From JAAXHF01 sp963665955 (lineage in GTDB: Bacteria > Desulfobacterota > Binatia > Bin18), in the NCBI GenBank assembly GCA_965231765.1, contig OZ246887.1, positions 682,001-746,000 on the forward strand: DNA of 64,000 nucleotides, written 5' to 3'. The notes beneath the pieces were generated by a model. It ran no database searches. It had not been told where the DNA came from and saw only the letters and a list, made by a program, of their open reading frames with translations. Every line of letters starts with the position of its first letter. Within the stretch, counting starts at the first letter, position 1. This document shows positions 17,434 to 25,511 of the stretch, piece after piece. The translations under genes and the position numbers were made by a program.

Positions 17434-17459
17434 CAAAAAAAACCCCCATGGTTAGGGGG
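17434..17459 (-). terminator. intrinsic terminator
   Basis: On the minus strand a CCCCC/GGGGG stem (17443-17459, seven-base loop) is followed by eight T residues (17435-17442). The T tract is only on this strand, so it does not serve the plus-strand DUF3800 gene. Confidence 0.85.
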
Positions 17460-17520
17460 AACAGCCTAGGCTACCAGAACGGTAACGCACCCGCCGTACG
17501 GTCGGTGTTCAGCTGCCTTT
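17434..17520 (-). ncRNA. candidate small RNA of about 86 nt
   Basis: A self-contained unit on the minus strand. An extended -10 promoter (17527-17556) predicts a start near 17520, and a rho-independent terminator ends the RNA near 17434. Inside are a CCGTACGG palindrome and an AGCCTAGGCT palindrome that could form further hairpins. There is no open frame with a ribosome site. It does not match tRNA, 4.5S or tmRNA features I know. Its end lies four bases from the DUF3800 stop, so read-through would be antisense to that mRNA. Confidence 0.55.
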
Positions 17521-17526
17521 TATCAG

Positions 17527-17556
17527 ACTATACCAAAAACCTTGCCGGACTGTCAA
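17527..17556 (-). promoter_or_regulatory. sigma-70 promoter with extended -10
   Basis: Minus strand: TTGACA (17551-17556), 18 bp spacer, TATAGT (17527-17532) preceded by TGG. Five of six -10 bases and all -35 bases match the consensus. Confidence 0.6.
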
Positions 17557-17784
17557 AAGAATTTTTAAGTCCAAGACCGCACACCGTTTTGGGCAAGTCT
17601 GTTGCATGGATCTCTTTGCTATGCGTTGAGTCAGGGTATCCTAGTCACTGCCATTTGAAGATCCTATAGGAACGGCATGTCAAGATGCAGACCCCGCGCT
17701 CGTCTGATACACACTCCGTGGGGCTGTTGAGAGGGAGGAATCGGCATCTTGGTGGGACATGCCTATAGACTCAGCAGACAAAAT

Positions 17785-18795
17785 CTAGTGTATGTGCGGC
17801 GCGATGTGCGAGGTAAACAGATCGAACGATCTTTGGCTGTCCTCCGGACGCAAGGAGCCCCAGGCGAACGAACCGACGAAATAATTGATCCCACTCTCTG
17901 AGACCAAGCGCTGGATTTGATCGCGGACTGTGTCGATCGATCCGATCAGTATCGTTTCTCCCGCGAGGCAGGGTTCCCAGGCGAAAAAATCGTCGTAGGC
18001 GTGATCATTGTTCTGATGCCACAGCTGCGTGATTGAGTTGTACCAGTCACCGTACGCCGGCCTCGCCACCGCAAGCGCTTGTTCGTCGGTTTCCGCCACA
18101 TAGATTTGACGCATGGCGCCCAGTTTCAGCGTATCGGTGCCGCCGCCGATGTCAGCGGCGCGTTCTCGATAGCGAGCCATGAGGTTCGTGATGAGCGACG
18201 GTGGGCCGAGGCTCATGAAGTGCATGCCTTCACGCGCGGCAAATTCAGCCCCGGATTCACTGAACGAGGGATACCAGAGCGGCGGATACGGGTCCTGGAC
18301 CGGTTTGATCGTCATTGGCACATCTCGAAATTCGAAATGTTTCCCGGCGTAATTCAGGACATCGTCGCACATACCCGTACGGAATATCTCGAGGACTTCG
18401 GTGAAGATTTCCCGGGTCTTTTCCGGATCGACACTGAAGGTGGCGATTTCGTACGGTGACACGCCGCGGCTGACGCCGAGTTCCATGCGCCCGTTCGAAA
18501 GGTGGTCCAGCATGCAGACTTCCTCTATGAGGCGCAACGGGTGATACATCGGTAGCAAATACGCCATGGGGCTGAAGCGAATCTGCTTGGTCCTCTGCGC
18601 GAGCGCCGCGAAGAACACCGATGGAGAGGGCGCCATACCGAGCGGGGTCGAATGGTGTTCCGCCAGATGGTACCCGTAGAAACCGGCCTTGTCCGCCGAT
18701 TCGATCAGTTTGAGACGCGACTCGTACAGATCGCCTACTGAATTTGGGCCGCGATCAACCCAGTCGAACATCCCGAATTCGATTTTTGCTGACAT
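17785..18795 (-). CDS. luciferase-like flavin-dependent monooxygenase
   Basis: A 336-residue LLM-class enzyme (bacterial-luciferase fold, TIM barrel). Typical segments are FGMFDW at the N-terminus, HLAEHHSTPL, RIRFSPMAYLLP-like strand three, LDHLSNGRMELGVSRG, and an R-E-x-F-x-E-V helix. Members use reduced FMN or F420 to oxidise carbonyl or heteroatom substrates. The start at 18795 follows GAGGA. It lies 28 bp after the cupin gene on the same strand, giving a cupin-LLM operon that may also include the CmcJ-like gene upstream. Substrate unknown. Confidence 0.85.
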   Translation of the reverse strand: MSAKIEFGMFDWVDRGPNSVGDLYESRLKLIESADKAGFYGYHLAEHHSTPLGMAPSPSVFFAALAQRTKQIRFSPMAYLLPMYHPLRLIEEVCMLDHLSNGRMELGVSRGVSPYEIATFSVDPEKTREIFTEVLEIFRTGMCDDVLNYAGKHFEFRDVPMTIKPVQDPYPPLWYPSFSESGAEFAAREGMHFMSLGPPSLITNLMARYRERAADIGGGTDTLKLGAMRQIYVAETDEQALAVARPAYGDWYNSITQLWHQNNDHAYDDFFAWEPCLAGETILIGSIDTVRDQIQRLVSESGINYFVGSFAWGSLRPEDSQRSFDLFTSHIAPHIH

Positions 18796-18823
18796 CACGG
18801 TGTCCTCGCACGCCGACACGGCA

Positions 18824-19282
18824 TTAGGCGGACTGCTGCTGGGCGTCCCACACCGCTTTGAAGTCCGTGGTGTGTAAGGTCGCCGTCACGTTCAGGTCGG
18901 CGTCGAGCATCTCGAACAAGGCGTTGCTCTCGCCGCGCACGCTGTAGTACAAAACGCAGCCGTTGGGGCCGCCGCCTTCATCATGACAATCCCGCCCCGT
19001 ACCGAAGGTATACTGGCCCACCGGACGTACCTCTCGGACGCTCCCGTCGGGTTCATAAATCACATGATCCCCCTCGACGACAAAGGTATTCGTATCGGCC
19101 AGATGCCGATGTAATAACACCTTTTCATTCGGGTCAAATTTGATCAGCAAGTCGACGCGGTTGCGGGCTTCATCGATAAAGAAGATCGAAACCATTAGGT
19201 GTTTGAAGCCCTCGAGTTCACTCCACTGAATGTTCTGGTCGTCGAACTGACGGGGGGTCATTGGGGATGCAACGGCTGCCAT
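18824..19282 (-). CDS. ChrR/DHAP-dioxygenase-type cupin
   Basis: A 152-residue cupin with the metal-binding stretch LLHRHLADTNTFVVEGDHV and a second motif region around HDEGGGPNG. It resembles cupins related to 2,4'-dihydroxyacetophenone dioxygenase, an iron enzyme that cleaves a C-C bond next to a carbonyl; assignment to that activity is only suggestive. The start at 19282 has AAGGAGC eight bases upstream. It sits between the CmcJ-like gene (39 bp upstream) and the LLM gene (28 bp downstream) on one strand, which implies a three-gene unit. Confidence 0.8.
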   Translation of the reverse strand: MAAVASPMTPRQFDDQNIQWSELEGFKHLMVSIFFIDEARNRVDLLIKFDPNEKVLLHRHLADTNTFVVEGDHVIYEPDGSVREVRPVGQYTFGTGRDCHDEGGGPNGCVLYYSVRGESNALFEMLDADLNVTATLHTTDFKAVWDAQQQSA

Positions 19283-19321
19283 AGTGTATGCTCCTTCCAT
19301 CTTAATTGCTTAATTGACGTT

Positions 19322-20278
19322 TTACTGACCTGAGCTGGACACAGCAAACTCGACTAACACCCGACACTCAATCGATTCGCGCGCGGGTGTGGAAGCATCT
19401 GCGTCGGCGAGGCGAAAAGAGGTATGAGCGGTATGTGGCGGACATTGCTGCGCTGTACACGCCCCGAGTTCGGACGAAGAGTCGAACACTTTAAAAATTA
19501 ACGCCTCGTTATGGCGCATTTCGCTATAGTAGATCCAACGATGTTCGGGATTTCTTACAACACTGACAACTTCCCCCACTCGATCGGGATAAATATACAG
19601 ACTGCCCAAGAAATCCTCGGGACGGGCAGATTGGGCATCGAGTACCGCGAGTGGGTAATCCAATACTGGGGAGTCCGTGCGGAAATGCCGCCAGACATTA
19701 AATATTCCAAACCGTCCAGACACGATTTTTTCAGCCTCTTGCTCCGTTAATGGCGGGTGGGGCAAGGTCAAACTCCCGCCTGCCTCTTTTGCTTGAGACA
19801 ATAAGCGCACCCGATTTTTCGCCGAATCACTCGTGTTGTCGTTGTGCGCCGTACTCGCATAGCCGCCGACGTTCTCGCCGTTGGTCTCTTTTTCTGCGTT
19901 AGCTTTTCGGACCCGTGAGCGAATCGTGTGGTCGAACACAATCGCGCGTTTCACAGCATCGGCACCGCCAAGCGCTTCAGTGACGAGGCGACTCATTTCA
20001 GGGTAATACGTATGAATGATCTTCTCAGAATCCAAGCCATCGTTCTGTAAATCGAGTGCTGTGTCGAAATCCCTGGCCAGGCAATAGCCATTTCTCACTA
20101 ACGATGGGGGCTTTGACAACGTCCGGCCGTCGTGCACCTCAACGGTAAACGGCTTCGATTCAGCATTCTTGCGCCGCGTCACCCCAGCGGGCAGTTGTTG
20201 AAAACTGTTGTCATACGTGTAGCGCTGGCTGCCATCCGCGTTCGGGATTGCGTAATGAATCTGTGCTGTTGTTATCAT
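19322..20278 (-). CDS. CmcJ/AsaB-family Fe(II)/2-oxoglutarate-type oxygenase
   Basis: A 318-residue protein of the family containing the cephamycin 7-alpha-hydroxylase CmcJ and fungal AsaB/NvfI. Iron ligands H-N-D are visible in TAHNDNTSDS, with a distal histidine in PPHTAHTSF and the 2-oxoglutarate arginine in RESIECR. Also present are the family blocks FNVWRHF, DYPLAVLD and HRWIYYSEM. Such enzymes hydroxylate or desaturate specialised metabolites. The ATG at 20278 has TTGAGG upstream. It heads a same-strand unit with the cupin and LLM genes, which looks like a small tailoring or catabolic operon. Confidence 0.8.
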   Translation of the reverse strand: MITTAQIHYAIPNADGSQRYTYDNSFQQLPAGVTRRKNAESKPFTVEVHDGRTLSKPPSLVRNGYCLARDFDTALDLQNDGLDSEKIIHTYYPEMSRLVTEALGGADAVKRAIVFDHTIRSRVRKANAEKETNGENVGGYASTAHNDNTSDSAKNRVRLLSQAKEAGGSLTLPHPPLTEQEAEKIVSGRFGIFNVWRHFRTDSPVLDYPLAVLDAQSARPEDFLGSLYIYPDRVGEVVSVVRNPEHRWIYYSEMRHNEALIFKVFDSSSELGACTAQQCPPHTAHTSFRLADADASTPARESIECRVLVEFAVSSSGQ

Positions 20279-20594
20279 TGCACGCCTCAAAATTTATTCT
20301 TACCAAGAAATTATTACGCAACTATAGGCCACCTGCTTGCCGGCGGCGATTTTTTGATGAGGCATTGTTTCTTGCCTGTGAAAGATATTGTCAAGTTGCT
20401 GGCTCTTTGTGAAGGGGAGTGGTGAAGAACACCAAATCATGGCATGTCCTCACCTACCATAAGTCAGTACAAGAATCAGCTGCATCACCGCTTCAGCCTC
20501 AGCTTATGCCAGCGCTTCCAATAACGCCTTCGCCTTTCAACTTGTGACACGCCCGCCAACCTGCTAAGGCCGTGGGCAAAAGGAGGATTCTATT
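20279..20594. other. 316 bp divergent region with a repeat end
   Basis: Holds the promoters of the CmcJ-like and GFA-like genes and the left-end repeat at 20384-20425. No other structure was recognised. Confidence 0.45.
20384..20425. repeat. terminal sequence of short mobile-like repeat (left-end type)
   Basis: GATATTGTCAAGTTGCTGG followed by CTCTTTGTGAAGGGG, aligning base for base over most positions with the left end at 11987-12033. Confidence 0.6.
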
Positions 20595-21050
20595 ATGCCG
20601 GTTTCAACTCCCTTTACGGGTGGGTGCGCGTGTGGCGCGATTCGGTATGAATGTTCGGCCGAGCCTATGATGTCTCTCAATTGTCACTGTCGTGACTGCC
20701 AACGCGCCACGGGCAGCGCATGCAATACCGTCGTTGGTGTTCCTGCCGCCAAGGTGCAGTTCACCCAAGGGAGTCCCCAATACTATGAGACGACTGGGGA
20801 GCGCGGGACCTCGGTCCGCCATGGCTTCTGTCCGACGTGTGGCTCTCCTTTGGTCGCCCTCCCGTCGGCGTATCCCGTTATGATGTCCATTCATGCCAGT
20901 AGCTTGGATGATCCTAGTTGGGTTCGGCCTGCCGCCGACATTTGGGCGGCCAGCGCCCAACCGTGGGATACGATGAATCCCGCGATTCCGAAGTTTGAGA
21001 ACCAGCCAACAGAGGAGGAATTTCAGGCCATCCTAGCCACACGGAGCTGA
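20595..21050 (+). CDS. GFA-domain (CENP-V-fold) protein
   Basis: A 151-residue protein of the glutathione-dependent formaldehyde-activating-enzyme fold with the full zinc pattern: GGCACG at residues 9-14, CHCRDCQ near residue 31, and CPTCGSPL near residue 78. It is standard length and intact, with a strong AAAGGAGG ribosome site. It probably binds zinc and a thiol-containing or small organic substrate. It stands alone between two short-repeat ends (20384 and 21072). Confidence 0.85.
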   Translation: MPVSTPFTGGCACGAIRYECSAEPMMSLNCHCRDCQRATGSACNTVVGVPAAKVQFTQGSPQYYETTGERGTSVRHGFCPTCGSPLVALPSAYPVMMSIHASSLDDPSWVRPAADIWAASAQPWDTMNPAIPKFENQPTEEEFQAILATRS

Positions 21051-21415
21051 TCACTGCCCATGCATCGTGTCGATCTTGTCAAGTTATCGTGCTCCTTGCA
21101 AACCAGTCGCCAGATCAATCAAATGGTGCGGCTGTCTTACGTAGGCACCGTTTTATGAAAAGCCCATCACATCGTGGTAGTAATTCCAATAGCCATGAAG
21201 AGCCGTCTCAGTTAAGAGGTTTTCTTGGTCCTCTGTACCCCATAGCATACCTCTCAGTTAAAGATGCCTGATCGCGGCACGCAGGGCTTGTCTTGGCAAG
21301 GGTAGCGTCACGTTGTCGAGGTTTCGAGTCAGGCGCGCGATGGATCGCTGCTTGGACCGCGACCTGGAGCTTCTCGATCTGCCGCCCCAGCCTGCCAAAG
21401 AGCAGCCCTACTCAA
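21051..21415. other. 365 bp gap with a repeat end
   Basis: Contains the left-end-like sequence at 21072-21102. Nothing else was recognised. Confidence 0.45.
21072..21102. repeat. left-end-like repeat, weaker copy
   Basis: GATCTTGTCAAGTTATCG then TGCTCCTTGCAAACC. It shares the TTGTCAAGTT core and a degenerate form of the CTTTGTG block. Confidence 0.45.
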
Positions 21416-21856
21416 CTACACGGGGCCGCCCCCGTTGAGGGGCACGTCCACCTTGCACAGAATGCGCCCATACGATCGCAACCGGGCGCGGAAGGACAGG
21501 CGCAGGGACGCGGGCGCGGCCGGGTGCAGCAGAAAGGACGCACTGCTGACGGGCGGATAGTAGCTGAGTCTGTCCGTCCAGGGACCGGAGCGACGAGAGC
21601 CTTGCAGGACGGCCAGCCAGCGGTGTTCGCGCGAGTCCGTGCAAACCTCATAGACCAGCCACCGTGAATCGCTTGGCTGACGAAAGCGGACGGCACGGGC
21701 TTCAGCATCCGGACCAGTGAGTTTCAGGGCGCGCTGCAACGGCTCGGTCCGAATGTCCGGCCGGCCATGGCGTGCCCAGAAGCGTTCCAGCCCGATCCAC
21801 AGGCCAAAGGCGCTAAGGGCGAGAGCGATAAGCCCGATGAGCACAGGAAATTCCAT
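21416..21856 (-). CDS. membrane-anchored protein of unknown function
   Basis: A 146-residue protein with one N-terminal transmembrane helix (residues 3-22, VLIGLIALALSAFGLWIGL) followed by a basic, probably cytoplasmic, tail of mixed beta-type sequence. No family was recognised. The ribosome site GAGAGGA seven bases before the ATG and the sensible membrane-anchor pattern argue that it is a real gene. It lies between short repeats, 35 bp from the miniature element at 21892. Confidence 0.5.
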   Translation of the reverse strand: MEFPVLIGLIALALSAFGLWIGLERFWARHGRPDIRTEPLQRALKLTGPDAEARAVRFRQPSDSRWLVYEVCTDSREHRWLAVLQGSRRSGPWTDRLSYYPPVSSASFLLHPAAPASLRLSFRARLRSYGRILCKVDVPLNGGGPV

Positions 21857-21891
21857 CCGTTCCTCTCTTGCAAAAACCTACAGATCTTTCC

Positions 21892-22052
21892 GGTACTGTC
21901 AACTTAACAAAGGACTTGCCGACGGAGTTTCAAGATCAAGCTTTTACGGCCTGGCGAGAGGTAACGGTGGGCCTGTCCACAGCCTAAGGAGAAGCTCCAT
22001 CCGAGCTCACACGACGGAAGTTCGCATTCTGCCCCAATAGCTTGACAGTACC
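21892..22052. mobile_element. 161 bp miniature element with terminal inverted repeats
   Basis: Starts GGTACTGTCAA and ends TTGACAGTACC, a perfect 11 bp inverted repeat that continues imperfectly inward. The right 119 bp align with the repeat end at 14640-14759. It has no coding capacity, so it would need a transposase supplied in trans. No obvious target-site duplication was seen on either side. Confidence 0.65.
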
Positions 22053-22090
22053 TGTTGACGCTCTCCGTCTCGGCCAGGAACGCCGGTGGG

Positions 22091-23422
22091 CTAGTGGAAC
22101 CCCAGCTCGGGTAGCGGGCTGCGATCCACGACGGGCGCACGCTTGGCCCCGGCCCCCAAGGGAACCGAGCCGGGCTGGCGCTCAAACGGGTCGGCTATAC
22201 CGATCGCCCGCGCGTGGTCCTTCAGCGCCGGTATCACCTCTTCCGCGAATAAGCGCATGCTGGTGCGCCGCTCGTCATCACTGTGCGGTCCCTGCAGGTG
22301 CAGGATGATGAAAACCCCGACCCGCAGGACGCTCATGATCGCCTTGATTTTGGGGATCACTGTCGTAGGCGTGCCGACAATCACCTGCATATTTTTCTGC
22401 CCGCGCTCGAGCGCCCCCTGCAGCTTACCTCGGATAGCCGCATAATCGATTTCTTCGTCCGCGGCGCCCTGCTGCTGCTCTTTCAGCTTCTGGCCGCTGA
22501 TCCCAAGCCACGCGCTGGTCTGGGTCTTGGCCAAGGTGCGAATGGCCGCTTTCGAGTTGTAGCCCGGCGGCATCATGAATTCGGTCGCCGAGAAGGCATT
22601 TTGCCCTCCCCCATAGACAAATCCTGCGGCGGCCTGCTGCGCTTTCTCCTCCGTCTCGCCCACGGCCGTCGCCACCATATAGCCGAAATTCTCCGGCCCG
22701 GCTTGATAGCCATGCTTGGCCGCTTCATCGGCGTAGAAGTCCCACAGATCGCACGTAGCCGGCAGCGGGGTGCCAAGCCCGATATACGGATACCGATGCG
22801 CCGCGCACCACTCGACGGTCTCGGGGCTCAGCGTGCCGGGAACCCACATCGGTGGATAGGGTTTTTGGTAGGGTAGCGCCCACGGATTGACATGCCGATA
22901 ATGAAAATGTTTGCCCTCGTACCGCCACGGTCCCGGCTTCGTCCAGGCCTGGACGATAAAGTCGTGCGCTTCGTTGAACATCTCACGGTTGTAGGCCGGA
23001 TTGGCATTGTTGAAGAACTGCTCGCTGCCCGCGCCGCGCACCCAGCCCGTCACTAGACGGCCGCGTGAGATCAAATCGATCTCGGCCAGCTCTTCGGCCA
23101 TCCGCAGCGGATGTTTGATGACCGGCAAAGGGTTCCCGACCAGAACAATCTTGGCTTTTTTGGTAATCCGAGCCAGGATAGAGGCTTCTACATTCATGAC
23201 CGACCCCATGCAGATCGGGTTGCCATGATGCTCATTGAGGGCCAGGGCGTCGAATCCTAGGTCCTCGGCGTAGCAATATTCGTCGAGGTAGTAATTATAG
23301 TCATCGGCCGCCTTTTCGCGGTCGAAATGCTCGTTCGAGATAGCAAAAAACGCGCGGTTTTTCAAAATGAGTTCTTCCGGCAGCCAACGATACGGCCGTT
23401 CGGTGAAATATCCGATTTGCAT
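22091..23422 (-). CDS. luciferase-like flavin-dependent monooxygenase
   Basis: A 443-residue LLM-class enzyme. The N-terminus IGYFTERPYRW is followed by ALNEHHGNPICMGSVMNVEASILA, GNPLPVIKHPLRMAEELAEIDLISRGR and a KHFHYRHVNPWALPYQ-type barrel segment. It is longer than most, with an extra insertion around residues 280-330. It is related to the enzyme at 47583. Reduced flavin and O2 are the expected cosubstrates. A GAGGA site lies upstream of the ATG. It is monocistronic as far as visible and stops 38 bp from the miniature element. Confidence 0.87.
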   Translation of the reverse strand: MQIGYFTERPYRWLPEELILKNRAFFAISNEHFDREKAADDYNYYLDEYCYAEDLGFDALALNEHHGNPICMGSVMNVEASILARITKKAKIVLVGNPLPVIKHPLRMAEELAEIDLISRGRLVTGWVRGAGSEQFFNNANPAYNREMFNEAHDFIVQAWTKPGPWRYEGKHFHYRHVNPWALPYQKPYPPMWVPGTLSPETVEWCAAHRYPYIGLGTPLPATCDLWDFYADEAAKHGYQAGPENFGYMVATAVGETEEKAQQAAAGFVYGGGQNAFSATEFMMPPGYNSKAAIRTLAKTQTSAWLGISGQKLKEQQQGAADEEIDYAAIRGKLQGALERGQKNMQVIVGTPTTVIPKIKAIMSVLRVGVFIILHLQGPHSDDERRTSMRLFAEEVIPALKDHARAIGIADPFERQPGSVPLGAGAKRAPVVDRSPLPELGFH

Positions 23423-23709
23423 CTGGGGGGTCCTCTATGGTTTGTGATCCGCGCAGGCCTTCGGGTCCGGCCCGCACCAACTCCTCCTCACGCTCGTCCT
23501 CAAGGGGATGCCTCGCACTGTCGAGCGTTATTCCCTGCGCCCTGCGGAGCGTCTTCGGGCAAACGCGGCTCTATTCGCCTGGTCCGACCTGCTCGCAGGA
23601 GTTCTAGACTCATAGCATCGCTACCGCCCAACCGAAAGGCCGGTGCGGACGGGAGTTCTGCCCGTCGCTCTTCGGCAGGGGGTCGGCTGTTCGTTTCGTC
23701 GTCCGGCCA
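23423..23709. other. 287 bp gap, no gene recognised
   Basis: Upstream region of the LLM gene at 22091-23422, merging into the decayed end of the Rieske pseudogene. Confidence 0.4.
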
Positions 23710-24155
23710 TTATTCTGCTCGACGATCGACTCGGTGCAGACCGTTGAATTGAGATAATTGCAGTCCCAGTCCTAATGCATGAACCACGGCCAAGAGCCTG
23801 CCATTGCCTCGGCGACATGCGGAATATTGTCGTCGAGGTCGGGCACCTTGTCGGGATCTCCCATGTAAGCCCAGATCACATGATGTCTTTCCAACGCCGG
23901 ATAGGCGCGTGTTCTTGTCTTGCGCGGTAACAGGCTGTCCGGACCTTCCGCGAGCGTCGCCACGCATTGGCCGGTGCCGTCGAACGTCCAACCGTGGTAC
24001 GGACAACTTACTGTGCCGGGTGAATGCAGGTTGACCCAACCTCGCGACAAGCGCGCCAATCGATGCGGGCAGACATCGCTTAAAGCGCGTGGCTCTCTCC
24101 GCAGGTGAGTCTCATGCTTGATCTCTCGCGGGCAGGGGCCGGCGGCATCCGTCAA
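23710..24155 (-). pseudogene. Rieske oxygenase fragment with in-frame stop
   Basis: The minus-strand frame shows a Rieske cluster (CPHRLARLSRG...CPYHGWTFDG) followed by the AYPALERHHVIWAYMGDPD segment usual in Rieske dioxygenases. The N-terminal part before the first cysteine is short and lacks a proper start. After WPWFMH an in-frame TAG (23773-23775) interrupts, yet the same frame continues DWDCNYLN, matching the next conserved part of the family. Similarity then disappears. The catalytic iron domain is missing. This is a decayed relative of, not a copy of, the intact gene at 14977. Confidence 0.75.
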
Positions 24156-24670
24156 CGCTGGACCGCCCGAGGATTGCTTGATCTGAGTGTCGATATCGAC
24201 CTTCAGCGATTGCGAGGAGTGGGCCGGAGCGCCCCTTTTTGCTACCCCATGGCCTCGTCCCCCTGGAAAATCCAGCTTTCTAGGCTACCGTGGCTTCTCT
24301 TCCTGGGCTGCCTTGAAACGCGGCCCCCTTATTTTTGTCTCTTTGCTACACTTCACAAAGCGGGTCAGCGGCCCCGAAACGACAGAGAAAATGTCTCATC
24401 TGTCCATCTCAAAAAGCAGCGTCTTGCCAACTAGGCTCTCGGGGAGCAGCAAACCAGGGGGTTTTGAGATGCCTCGTCAATGCCTATACAACAAGGAGTA
24501 ATGACCTGAGCGACCCAAATTATTCCAACGCCATCGGAAAGCCGGTGGGGGCAATACACACGGATGAGCAGCACTGCGTATCGCCCCTGTTGCTGTGTCT
24601 CCCCCCACCTTAATTTAACAATACCTCACGTAGTGTGTTTCGGATTGGCCGCCACCTCATGAAGGCGGCT
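24156..24670. other. 515 bp gap bordering the inverted duplicate
   Basis: No gene recognised. It contains TTAATTTAACAATACC (24610-24625), which resembles a degenerate repeat end, and a GCCGCC/GGCGGC hairpin (24648-24669) ending one base before the duplicate boundary. Confidence 0.4.
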
Positions 24671-24700
24671 CGCATCCGACAACCTTCCCCCAGCAAACAC

Positions 24701-25357
24701 TCAATCTCTGGCTGGTGATGAATCCAGAGCGAAGGTCACCATAGGTAAAATGGCGATAATCAATAGCACAAGAAACGAGGGGTTGGACCACTCTGCGCCC
24801 ATGGGCCGATAGACCTGGCCGGTTATCGCCGTATTGCCAAAATAGAGCAACAGAATGAGCCAGCCGCAACGGCTCCAGAGCCGCATGTTGACCACCGGGT
24901 GGGCGGCCGGCGGCGGCGGAGTTGTCATGCCGAATAGCGCCTTCCATCTCTGAGTATCCCAGACGATTAACACGAGCAGGCCCACACTCATCAAGGTGAC
25001 GACGATAGCGGTGGGTACCACTCCTGTGCTCCAGCAAAGCACGAAAATGGCTGCAAGAATGGGAGCGGCAAGCGCCGCACCCAAAGTCGCGTGGCGCTGC
25101 GTGATAAGAAACACGGCGGCCGTGAGCTGCAGTGCCCCCACAAATTGATAGAACAGGCCGGTGGCATGAAAGGCATGCAGGAACTCGTGAAAAACTCCCG
25201 TGTTCGCTGGATCGGTAAACGGCTGTCCCAGCAGCTTCTTGAGCCCTGCAGGAATGAAGGCAAAACCGATCAGCATGCGCAACACAATGATGCTGGTGTA
25301 GACCCCCCGGCGTTCATGCGCTCGAGCGATTCGCTCTTCAAGCCATGTCAATGTCAT
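24701..25357 (-). CDS. DoxX-family membrane protein, copy B
   Basis: Protein identical to the copy at 12092-12748 (218 residues, about six membrane helices, DoxX pattern near residues 27-45). Both copies keep intact frames. It is divergent from the reductase copy at 25512. Because the duplicate ends 30 bp after the stop codon, its 3' context differs from copy A. Confidence 0.85.
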   Translation of the reverse strand: MTLTWLEERIARAHERRGVYTSIIVLRMLIGFAFIPAGLKKLLGQPFTDPANTGVFHEFLHAFHATGLFYQFVGALQLTAAVFLITQRHATLGAALAAPILAAIFVLCWSTGVVPTAIVVTLMSVGLLVLIVWDTQRWKALFGMTTPPPPAAHPVVNMRLWSRCGWLILLLYFGNTAITGQVYRPMGAEWSNPSFLVLLIIAILPMVTFALDSSPARD

Positions 25358-25415
25358 GCTCCGGCCTCAGCACTACTGATACAGTCCATGGTGATCTTCT
25401 AAACTGCCTGGGCGC

Positions 25416-25462
25416 GGGCGACCAGCCCCCCTTCCACAAGGCGCCAATAACTTGACAATACC
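25416..25462. repeat. terminal sequence of short mobile-like repeat (left-end type, reversed)
   Basis: Copy B counterpart of 11987-12033, here reading CAATAACTTGACAATACC on the plus strand. Confidence 0.6.
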
Positions 25463-25511
25463 TCGCTCACCAAGAAGGATGACGCAACAAACGGAGACAA
25501 ACGGAGATCGG

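Larger units (their letters stand above)
17431..17784. other. 354 bp gap with an independent transcription unit
   Basis: Lies between the DUF3800 gene and the luciferase-like gene, whose stop codons converge. It contains the minus-strand promoter, small RNA and terminator listed separately; 17560-17784 shows nothing recognisable. Confidence 0.6.

Noticed and set aside
17434..17459. Hairpin as terminator of the DUF3800 gene
   Set aside because: The T tract follows the stem only on the minus strand; on the plus strand the stem is followed by AACAGCC.
17785..20278. Calling the CmcJ-cupin-LLM genes a beta-lactam gene cluster
   Set aside because: CmcJ family membership alone does not imply beta-lactams; no other cephamycin biosynthesis gene is present.
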